Assembly (NCBI GenBank): GCA_963789225.1
Contig: CAWBKD010000022.1
Location: 1 to 64,000 of the forward strand
Length of the DNA: 64,000 nt
Direction: 5' to 3'
From: Palsa-504 sp963789225
GTDB taxonomy: Bacteria; Actinomycetota; Actinomycetes; Streptosporangiales; Streptosporangiaceae
This document shows positions 57,913 to 64,000 of this stretch, one piece after another (the stretch's first letter is position 1; every line of letters starts with the position of its first letter). A program made the translations under genes and the position numbers. A model generated the notes under the pieces. It did no database searches. It was not told the origin of the DNA and saw nothing but the letters and a program-made list of their open reading frames with translations.

Positions 57913-58308
57913 ATGCCCTCCCCCGCCGTTCCCCGGGCCTCCCGGCTGACCAGCCGGGCGGCGGTGCTGGCCGTGGTGATCTGCGCGATCGCGCTGAGCC
58001 TGGCGTACCCAGTCCGCGAGTACATGGCCCAGCGGCAGCAGATCGGCCAGCTCGTGGCGCAGCAGCAGACGATGCTGGCCCAGGTGAAGGACCTGCAAGC
58101 CGAGCAGGCCAAGCTTTCCGAACGATCCTACATCGAGCAGCTGGCCCGGCAGGAGCTTGACATGTGCTTTCCCGGGGCGCAGTGCTACATCGTCGAGGGC
58201 GGCCACTCGCCGATCAGCGGCACGCCCGCGTCGCGTCCGGGACCCGTGCCCTGGTACGCGAAGCTGTGGCGTTCGGTCGAACAGGCCAACTCGAGCCGGG
58301 TGAAGTGA
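57913..58308 (+). CDS. FtsB/DivIC-type septum formation protein
   Basis: This 131-residue protein has a single N-terminal helix (AAVLAVVICAIALSLAYPV) and an outside coiled coil (MAQRQQIGQLVAQQQTMLAQV, KDLQAEQAKLSERSYIEQLA) followed by the family's short C-terminal tail. It belongs to the divisome complex with FtsL and FtsQ. The gene lies eight bases after eno, the conserved actinobacterial order, and its stop overlaps the DUF501 start (GTGA). Confidence 0.9.
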   Translation: MPSPAVPRASRLTSRAAVLAVVICAIALSLAYPVREYMAQRQQIGQLVAQQQTMLAQVKDLQAEQAKLSERSYIEQLARQELDMCFPGAQCYIVEGGHSPISGTPASRPGPVPWYAKLWRSVEQANSSRVK

Positions 58309-58820
58309 TCACGGCGCAGGACGCGGCGGTCATCGCCGCTCAGCTCGGCCGGCCGCCGCGGGGGCTGCTCGCCGTCGCGCACCGCTGCCCGTGCGGCCTG
58401 CCCGACGTGGCGGAAACGACGCCGAGGCTGCCCGACGGCAGCCCGTTCCCTACCTTGTACTACCTGACGTGCCCTCGAGCGTGCGCCGCAGTCAGCAGGC
58501 TGGAGGCCTCGGGGCTGATGCGCGAGATGACCGCAAGGCTGACCGACCCTGCGCTGCGCATACGGTATGAATCCGCGCACCGCGACTACCTGATCCGGCG
58601 GTCCGCGGCGGCGCGAGCCGCGGGCGTCGAGCCGCTGCCGCCCGGCGCCCCGTCGGCCGGGGGGATGCCGGAGCGGGTAAAGTGCCTGCATGCGCTGGTC
58701 GCTCACGAGCTCGCGGCGGGTGAGGTGAACCCGTTCGGTCGCGAGGCGATTGAGGCCGCGGGCGAGTGGTGGCGGCCGGGACCCTGCGTGCCGGGACCGT
58801 GCGGGCCCGGGCCAGGCTGA
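58305..58820 (+). CDS. DUF501 protein
   Basis: This 171-residue protein of unknown function is conserved between the FtsB-like gene and ppx in actinobacteria. It carries VAHRCPCGLPDVAETTPRLP with two cysteines, TLYYLTCPRACAAVSRLE with two more, and KCLHALVAHELAAGEVNPFG with Cys and His, suggesting metal binding. The C terminus is Pro/Gly-rich (RPGPCVPGPCGPGPG). GTG 58305 overlaps the preceding stop, and its own stop overlaps the next ATG (TGATG). Confidence 0.9.
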   Translation: MITAQDAAVIAAQLGRPPRGLLAVAHRCPCGLPDVAETTPRLPDGSPFPTLYYLTCPRACAAVSRLEASGLMREMTARLTDPALRIRYESAHRDYLIRRSAAARAAGVEPLPPGAPSAGGMPERVKCLHALVAHELAAGEVNPFGREAIEAAGEWWRPGPCVPGPCGPGPG

Positions 58821-59773
58821 TGACCCGCCGGGTGGCGGCCGTGGACTGCGGGACCAATTCCCTCCGGCTGCTGGTCGCGGACGTGGATTCCGACCGGGCC
58901 CAGGTGACGGATGTGGCTCGCCGGATGGAGATCGTCCGGCTGGGGCAGGGCGTGGACTCGACCGGACGGCTGGCGCCGGAGGCGCTCGCCCGGACCACGG
59001 GCGTGCTGCGCGACTACGCGGCCGTCATCACGGCTTCCGGCGCGGACGCGATCCGCATGGTCGCGACCAGCGCCACCAGGGACGCGGCCAACGCGGAGGA
59101 GTTCACGCGGCGCGTCACCGAGGTGCTCGGCGTGGCGCCCGAGGTCCTCACCGGGGCTGAGGAGGCGAGGCTGTCGTTCACAGGGGCGACCGCGGAACTG
59201 GCCGCCGAGGCCGACGGTGGCCTCTTCCTGGTCGCCGACATCGGCGGCGGCTCGACCGAGTTCGTCCTCGGCCCGGCCGGGTCGGCGGACTCCACCCCGC
59301 ACGCGCGGTCCGTCAACATCGGCTGCGTCCGGATGACCGAGCGGCACCTGCACGGCGACCCGCCGACCCCCGAACAGGTTGCCGCGGCGGCCGCCGACAT
59401 CGACGCCGCCCTGGACACGGTGAGCGGTGCGGTACCGGTCCGGGAGGCCAGGACGCTGATCGGGCTCGCGGGCTCGGTCACCACCGTGGCGGGCATCGCG
59501 ATGGGCCTGCCCGCCTATGACGCCGCCCGGATCCACCACGCGCGCGTGTCCGCCGTGGATGTGCACGAGGTGACCCGGAGCCTGCTGGCCCAGACCCGCG
59601 CCGCGCGCGCCGCGATCGGCGTCATGCACCCGGGGCGGGTGGACGTGATCGGCGGCGGCGCGCTCGTCCTCGACCGGATCATGGAACGGTTCGGGTTCAC
59701 CGAGGTGCTGGTGAGCGAGCATGACATCCTCGACGGGATCGCCTGGTCGCTGGCCGGCGAACCGAGTGGCTGA
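58820..59773 (+). CDS. ppx: Ppx/GppA-family phosphatase
   Basis: This 317-residue ASKHA-fold enzyme hydrolyses polyphosphate or pppGpp. Motifs: VAAVDCGTNSLRLLVADV (phosphate 1), ADIGGGSTEFVLG (phosphate 2 region), LIGLAGSVTTVAGIAMG and VDVIGGGALVLDRIM. The shorter length points to the exopolyphosphatase-type actinobacterial subgroup without the C-terminal HD domain. ATG 58820 shares a base with the DUF501 stop. The frame is open upstream to 58766, but that is inside the previous gene. Confidence 0.93.
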   Translation: MTRRVAAVDCGTNSLRLLVADVDSDRAQVTDVARRMEIVRLGQGVDSTGRLAPEALARTTGVLRDYAAVITASGADAIRMVATSATRDAANAEEFTRRVTEVLGVAPEVLTGAEEARLSFTGATAELAAEADGGLFLVADIGGGSTEFVLGPAGSADSTPHARSVNIGCVRMTERHLHGDPPTPEQVAAAAADIDAALDTVSGAVPVREARTLIGLAGSVTTVAGIAMGLPAYDAARIHHARVSAVDVHEVTRSLLAQTRAARAAIGVMHPGRVDVIGGGALVLDRIMERFGFTEVLVSEHDILDGIAWSLAGEPSG

Positions 59774-60593
59774 TTCCCTGGCCGCGCGGGGCGACTGGCC
59801 ATCCGATCCGGCCCGGCCGGATACGCCCGTCGCGCGCAGCGCGGCGGAGGTCACCGAGCTGGCGCGAAGCGCCGCCACGCTCGGCGAGCTCATCGCGCGG
59901 GAATCCGTCTGCCGCGCCTGCCCCAGGCTGGTCGCCTGGCGTGAGGAGGTGGCCGCCTCCCCGCGCCGGGCGTTCCGCGGCGAACGCTACTGGGGGCGGC
60001 CCATCCCGGGCTGGGGGTCGGACCGGCCGCGGGTGCTGATCGTCGGCCTGGCGCCGGCCGCTCACGGCGGGAACCGTACCGGCCGGATCTTCACCGGCGA
60101 TCGCAGCGGGGATGTGCTGTTTGCCTCGCTATACCGGTGCGGCCTGGCCACCCAGCCGACGAGCGTCGTCCAGGATGATGGCCAGCGCCTGGTGGACGCC
60201 AGGATGGTGGCAGCCGTTCGCTGCGCCCCGCCGGACAATAAGCCAGAACCCGGCGAGCGGGACGCGTGTGCGCCGTGGCTGGTCGCCGAACTCGGGCTGG
60301 TGGCCACGGACCTGCGCGTCATCGTGTGCCTCGGCGGGTTCGCCTGGCAGGCGATATGGCCGGCGCTTGGCCAGTGCGGCTTCCTGCTGCCGCGACCGCG
60401 TCCCGCGTTCGGCCACGGTGCCGAAGTGCGGCTCGTCACTCCGGGGAGGCCGGGGGGCGTGCTGCTGATCGGCTGCTATCACCCGAGCCAGCAAAACACG
60501 TTCACCGGCCGCGTCACCCCGGCCATGCTGGATGGCATATTCGCCCGCGCCCGCGCGGCCGCAGGACCGGGAAACCTCGACGCGATTACTTAA
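59766..60593 (+). CDS. Family 5 uracil-DNA glycosylase (UDGb)
   Basis: This 275-residue DNA repair enzyme removes uracil and related deaminated bases. Motif 1 is GLAPAAHGGNRTGRIFTGD, typical for family 5, where no polar catalytic residue is in the usual place. Motif 2 is CYHPSQQNTFTGR. The iron-sulfur ligands include ESVCRACPRL, with further Cys in AAVRCAPPD and ERDACAPWL. GTG 59766 overlaps the ppx stop by eight bases. The frame is open from 59721 but inside ppx. Confidence 0.93.
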   Translation: MADSLAARGDWPSDPARPDTPVARSAAEVTELARSAATLGELIARESVCRACPRLVAWREEVAASPRRAFRGERYWGRPIPGWGSDRPRVLIVGLAPAAHGGNRTGRIFTGDRSGDVLFASLYRCGLATQPTSVVQDDGQRLVDARMVAAVRCAPPDNKPEPGERDACAPWLVAELGLVATDLRVIVCLGGFAWQAIWPALGQCGFLLPRPRPAFGHGAEVRLVTPGRPGGVLLIGCYHPSQQNTFTGRVTPAMLDGIFARARAAAGPGNLDAIT

Positions 60594-60703
60594 CGCTAAT
60601 GTCGATCATGAAATAGTTACTCTCCGCGTTTCTTTCTTGAATGCCAAAGAAGGTGGACAAGAATTGTCCTTGTTACCCTCATGTTCGGCAATTGGCCGGG
60701 CGG

Positions 60704-60709
60704 TATTAT
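60704..60709 (+). promoter_or_regulatory. Candidate -10 element of the tRNA-like gene
   Basis: TATTAT lies six bases before the first base of the tRNA-like gene, the normal distance from a -10 hexamer to a transcription start. A -35 match is less clear (TTCGGC region). Evidence is positional. Confidence 0.45.
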
Positions 60710-60715
60710 GGGGCC

Positions 60716-60789
60716 GCCCCCGTAGCCCAAGGGAAGAGGCCGACCCCCTAAAAGGGTCCCCAGTGTCGGTTCGACTCCGACCGGGGGCA
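60716..60789 (+). tRNA. tRNA-like gene, anticodon loop CCTAAAA (apparent UAA anticodon)
   Basis: The 74 bases fold as a class I tRNA. Acceptor GCCCCCG/CGGGGGC with discriminator A; D arm GCCC…AGGC (one mismatch); anticodon stem GACCC/GGGTC with loop CCTAAAA; variable region CCCAGT; T arm GTCGG-TTCGACT-CCGAC. CCA is not encoded. The loop gives anticodon UAA (reads UUA, Leu), but position 33 is C instead of the near-universal U, and the short variable region does not fit tRNA-Leu, which has a long arm. So the identity is uncertain. A perfect palindrome CTCTGATCAGAG (60805-60816) follows. Confidence 0.65.
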
Positions 60790-61103
60790 CTAATGATGAT
60801 CATGCTCTGATCAGAGTAATGGCCTGAAATGCCCGATGAGGGCACTATGCGGGTTTACTGATCATGTATAGCGGTCTGGCCGCGGATAAATCCACGTGGC
60901 GGTTCCGGCTCATTTTTGTGCGAGCAAATCGGGATATATCCGATGCTGCCCCGGCATGAATTGTTGGTCTCGCGGCCGCATCGGGCCCGTGCTGAGCTTC
61001 CGTACGTCGGTACGCCCGACGGCAGGCCAACCGGCCTGCCCGCGGGCAGGAGACAAGCACCAACCTCGGCTCGGCCAGAGCCGGTAATGCTATGCGGGAC
61101 AGG
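60790..61103. other. Intergenic region, only a 12-bp palindrome seen
   Basis: Downstream of the tRNA-like gene the palindrome CTCTGATCAGAG lies at 60805-60816 without a T-run. The rest of these 314 bases shows no coding potential in either strand. Convergent arrangement suggests a terminator zone for both sides. Confidence 0.35.
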
Positions 61104-61337
61104 TTACGCTCCGTTAAGGCGTAGGCGCCTGCGCATCTCGTATTCGTGCACGATCGCGTAGGCGTACCCGTGGGAGATGCCGGCGTCGTCGGCCAGCCAG
61201 ACCGCGCGCTCTTCGCGCCGGAGGAACGCGGGGCCAGATTCGAGGCGATGGAACCACTCAGCGAGGTCACGGCCGGTAACGACCGGGATGCGTGCGATCA
61301 AGCTCTTGTGCAGATTCGGTGAGTGGCTCAGGGACAC
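61104..61337 (-). CDS. DUF4287-like small protein
   Basis: This 77-residue protein contains a DUF4287-type domain: ARIPVVTGRDLAEWFHRLES, PAFLRREERAVWLADDAGISHG in two parts (PAFLRREERAVWL, GISHGYAYAIVHEYEMRR). The function is unknown; it is probably cytoplasmic. GTG 61337 has GGAGG five bases upstream, better than GTG 61343, which overlaps that site. It is an isolated gene between the tRNA and a thiolase. Confidence 0.8.
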   Translation of the reverse strand: MSLSHSPNLHKSLIARIPVVTGRDLAEWFHRLESGPAFLRREERAVWLADDAGISHGYAYAIVHEYEMRRRLRLNGA

Positions 61338-61418
61338 GGGCACCTCCAGGAGACTCCTCTTGTGCTGAGAGTGCCTTATCCCAAGCCGCCTGGCAACCCC
61401 CTGATGGCAACCAAATGT

Positions 61419-62639
61419 TCAGCTAAGCCGCTCGAAGATCATCGCCATGCCCTGCCCGCCGCCTACGCACATGGTCTCCAGGCCCAGCGTGGCGTCGTGG
61501 AACTGCAGGCTGTTCAGCAGGGTGGTGGTGATGCGGGCTCCGGTCATGCCGAACGGGTGCCCGACCGCGATGGCTCCGCCGTTGACGTTGAGCCGGGCGA
61601 TATCGATGCCGAGGTCGCGGTAGGACGGGATGACCTGGGCCGCGAACGCCTCGTTGATCTCGACCAGGTCGATGTCGCTGATCGCCATCCCGGCCCGCCC
61701 GAGCGCCTGCCGCGACGCCTCCACCGGCCCCAGGCCCATGATCTCCGGGGACAGTGCGCTCACGCCGGAGGACACGATCCGAGCCAGCGGCGTGATGCCG
61801 AGTTCGGCGGCCTTGACGTCGCTCATCACGATGACCGCAGCGGCGCCGTCGTTGAGCGGGCAGCAGTTCCCCGCGGTCACGGTGCCGTCAGGGCGGAACG
61901 CCGGTGCGAGCGTAGCGAGCTTCTCGATCGTGGTGCCCGGGCGAGGACCGTCGTCGGCCGCGACCACGGTGCCGTCGGGCATGGTCACCGGGGTGATCTC
62001 ACGCTGCCAGAAGCCGTCGGCGATGGCCTTCTCCGCTAGGTTCTGCGAACGCGCACCGAATTCGTCCTGCTCCTGGCGACTGATCCCGCGCACCTGGGCG
62101 ACGTTCTCGGCCGTTTCGCCCATCGCGATGTAGACGTCGGGGAGCTGGCCGTCGTCACGCGGATCGTGCCACGGCCCGGCCTCCCCGGCGGCGGCCCGCT
62201 CGCTTCGCTGGTGTGCCTCCGCGAACAGGGGATTGCGGGTATCGGGCAGGGAATCACTGTTTCCCTTGACGAACCTGCTCACGCACTCGACTCCGGCCGA
62301 GATGTACGCGTCGCCCTCGCCCGCCTTGATGGCGTGGAAGGCCATCCGGGTGGTCTGCAGCGACGATGAGCAGTACCGGTTGACCGTGGTCCCCGGCAGG
62401 TGGTCATGTCCGAGCAGGATCGTGACCACGCGGGCCATATTGAACCCCTGTTCGCCGCCGGGCAGCCCGCAGCCCAGGATCAGGTCGCCGATTTCAGCGG
62501 GATCGAGCTGCGGCACCTGCGCCAGAGCGGCCGTCACCATCTGGGCGGTTAGGTCGTCAGGCCGGATGCCGATCAGCGAACCCTTGAACGCACGGCCGAC
62601 GGGGGACCGCGCGGTGGCGACGATCACTGCTTCGGGCAT
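61419..62639 (-). CDS. Acetyl-CoA acetyltransferase (thiolase)
   Basis: This 406-residue enzyme interconverts acetyl-CoA and acetoacetyl-CoA or cleaves 3-ketoacyl-CoA. The acylated Cys is in TTVNRYCSSSLQTTRMA. NVNGGAIAVGHPFGMTGAR holds the catalytic His and ETMCVGGGQGMAM the second Cys. The N terminus PEAVIVATARSPVGRAFKG is typical. Length and motifs are normal. It is divergent from the cystathionine beta-synthase gene with a 116-base spacer. Confidence 0.95.
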   Translation of the reverse strand: MPEAVIVATARSPVGRAFKGSLIGIRPDDLTAQMVTAALAQVPQLDPAEIGDLILGCGLPGGEQGFNMARVVTILLGHDHLPGTTVNRYCSSSLQTTRMAFHAIKAGEGDAYISAGVECVSRFVKGNSDSLPDTRNPLFAEAHQRSERAAAGEAGPWHDPRDDGQLPDVYIAMGETAENVAQVRGISRQEQDEFGARSQNLAEKAIADGFWQREITPVTMPDGTVVAADDGPRPGTTIEKLATLAPAFRPDGTVTAGNCCPLNDGAAAVIVMSDVKAAELGITPLARIVSSGVSALSPEIMGLGPVEASRQALGRAGMAISDIDLVEINEAFAAQVIPSYRDLGIDIARLNVNGGAIAVGHPFGMTGARITTTLLNSLQFHDATLGLETMCVGGGQGMAMIFERLS

Positions 62640-62755
62640 GGCACCGGCCTCCTCGCATAGGGTTCTTCCAGACTAGGCCCTGGCTGCTGCGCCCGGAAGG
62701 CCGCGGGCACCGCCCGGGATCCGATAGCGTCGGTCCAGCCAGGAAGAGGACAACC

Positions 62756-64000
62756 ATGCAGGTATATGACTCACTGGCCGAACTGGTGGGGAACACCCCG
62801 CTGGTCCGGCTGCGCTCGGTGACCCGGGGGATTCCAGGATCCGCGGTGCTGGCCAAGGTGGAGTACTTCAACCCGGGCGGCTCGGTCAAGGATCGCATCG
62901 CCCTGCGGATGGTCGCGGCCGCCGAGGCCTCGGGACAGCTAACCCCGGGCGGGACGATCGTGGAACCGACCTCGGGCAACACCGGAGCCGGGCTCGCCAT
63001 CGTCGCGGCCGAACGCGGCTACCGGTGCGTCTTCGTCTGCCCGGACAAGGTGGCGCAGGACAAGATCGCGGTGCTGCGCGCGTACGGCGCCGACGTGGTG
63101 GTGTGCCCGGGCACGGTCGCGCCCGACCACCCGGACTCCTACTACAGCGTCGCGCGCCGGATGGCAGCCGAAATACCGGGCGGGTGGCAGCCCGATCAGT
63201 ACGCGAACCAGGAGAACCCAGCCTCTCACTACGCCACCACCGGCCCAGAGATCTGGTCGCAGACGGACGGCACGGTGACCCACTTCGTCGCGGGGATCGG
63301 CACCGGCGGCACGATCACGGGCACGGGGAGATACCTGAAGGAGGCATCCGGCGGCGCGGTGCGGGTCATCGGCGCCGATCCGGAGGGTTCGGTCTACTCG
63401 GGCGGATCCGGGCGCCCGTACCTGGTCGAGGGCGTGGGCGAGGATATCTGGCCGGCCACCTACGACCGGTCGGTGTGTGATGAGATCATCGCGGTCACCG
63501 ACGCGGAATCGTTCGGCATGACCCGGCGACTGGCCCGCGAGGAAGCGCTGCTGACCGGCGGCTCCTCCGGGCTGGCGGTGGCGGCCGCGCTGCGGGTCGC
63601 GGCGGCGGCCGGGCCGGGCGCGGTGATCGTCGTCCTGCTCCCCGACGGCGGCCGCGGTTACCTGTCCAAGATCTTCAACGACGAGTGGATGGCCGACTAC
63701 GGCTTCCTCTCCGCCCAGACCACCGAGCCGCTCGTGGCCGACATCCTGGCCAGGAGGGATCGCGGCCTGCCCGAGCTCGTTCACGTGCACCCGGAGGAAA
63801 GCGTCGGCGCGGCGATCGCCTTGCTCCGCGAGTACGACGTGTCGCAACTCCCGGTCGTCAAGGAGGAGCCCCCGCTGATGGCCGCCGAGGTGGTCGGATC
63901 GGTCGTGGAGCGCGACCTGCTGGACGCGCTGGTGGCCGGGACGGCCACGCCGTCCGATCCGGTCGGCGGGCACATGTCCCCGCCGCTGCCCACCGTGGGC
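62756..64000 (+). CDS. cbs: Cystathionine beta-synthase (3'-truncated by window)
   Basis: This PLP enzyme condenses serine (or O-acetylserine) with homocysteine. The PLP domain has ELVGNTPLVRL, FNPGGSVKDRIALRMV with the PLP Lys, EPTSGNTGAGLA, AGIGTGGTITGTGRYL and LTGGSSGLAVAA. CBS regulatory motifs start at PELVHVHPEESVGAAIALLREYDVSQLPVV, cited as VSQLPVV, and continue past the window end (415 residues visible). ATG 62756 has AGGAAGAGGA five bases upstream. In actinobacteria it serves reverse transsulfuration, matching the sulfur gene at the other end only by chance. Confidence 0.93.
   Translation, partial: MQVYDSLAELVGNTPLVRLRSVTRGIPGSAVLAKVEYFNPGGSVKDRIALRMVAAAEASGQLTPGGTIVEPTSGNTGAGLAIVAAERGYRCVFVCPDKVAQDKIAVLRAYGADVVVCPGTVAPDHPDSYYSVARRMAAEIPGGWQPDQYANQENPASHYATTGPEIWSQTDGTVTHFVAGIGTGGTITGTGRYLKEASGGAVRVIGADPEGSVYSGGSGRPYLVEGVGEDIWPATYDRSVCDEIIAVTDAESFGMTRRLAREEALLTGGSSGLAVAAALRVAAAAGPGAVIVVLLPDGGRGYLSKIFNDEWMADYGFLSAQTTEPLVADILARRDRGLPELVHVHPEESVGAAIALLREYDVSQLPVVKEEPPLMAAEVVGSVVERDLLDALVAGTATPSDPVGGHMSPPLPTVG

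Noticed and set aside
60805..60816. CTCTGATCAGAG palindrome considered as a tRNA terminator
   Set aside because: The stem has no loop and no T-run follows, so it does not fit an intrinsic terminator.

Overview
The window is high-GC, densely coded actinobacterial chromosome, with GTG/TTG starts, ATGA and GTGA stop-start overlaps and GGAGG ribosome sites. The two flanks are actinobacterial core genome. The left flank reads sat-cysC (partial, minus), mfd, a SurA-type lipoprotein gene and mazG. The right flank reads eno, a FtsB/DivIC-type septum protein, DUF501, a Ppx/GppA phosphatase, a family-5 uracil-DNA glycosylase, a tRNA-like gene, a DUF4287 protein, a thiolase and a cystathionine beta-synthase (partial). 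A Streptosporangiales-like actinomycete would fit, but genus cannot be read from this sequence alone.

Between mazG (ends 6633) and eno (starts 56612) lies a ~50 kb accessory island devoted to a cell-surface or secreted polysaccharide. It starts with a WbaP-type initiating sugar-phosphate transferase (6816) and an ECF sigma factor (8459). Next comes a nucleotide-sugar tailoring block (9.0-20.8 kb): two paralogous sugar C-methyltransferase-family proteins, glucose-1-phosphate cytidylyltransferase, PIG-L deacetylase, 2OG-Fe(II)-like oxygenase, GT2, pyruvyl transferase, a MOP-type flippase, an SDR epimerase, a SAM methyltransferase and an ornithine-carbamoyltransferase homologue whose ornithine-binding motifs are replaced.

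The middle (21-44 kb) is a scarred mosaic. It holds a decayed duplicate of a GT4 gene, an internally deleted IS1380-type element with intact inverted repeats and target duplication, broken methyltransferase genes, a broken hexose-1-phosphate uridylyltransferase gene, IS1634- and IS256-type scraps, and an intact 1281-bp ISAs1-family element with a 10-bp target duplication that splits an open frame. Among these lie functional genes: GT4 enzymes, an asparagine synthase, a Gfo/Idh oxidoreductase, a FemAB-like acyltransferase, a Wzy-like polymerase and a remarkable 827-residue protein joining a low-GC MOP flippase to a kinesin-light-chain-type TPR array.

The right part of the island (44-56.4 kb) is more orderly: DegT aminotransferase, secreted GH12-like hydrolase, two-domain oxidoreductase, heparinase-like protein, three chain-length (Wzz-type) proteins without a Walker A motif, a YdcF-like protein and an RmlC-type epimerase. 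Together the genes suggest a Wzx/Wzy-type pathway: initiation by WbaP, extension by several GTs, branched or methylated, pyruvylated and perhaps carbamoylated sugars, export by one of two flippases, Wzy polymerisation under Wzz control, and trimming by GH12 and heparinase-like enzymes. The most novel-looking items are the flippase-TPR fusion, the re-specified carbamoyltransferase, the catalytically degenerate C-methyltransferase paralogue and the atypical tRNA.
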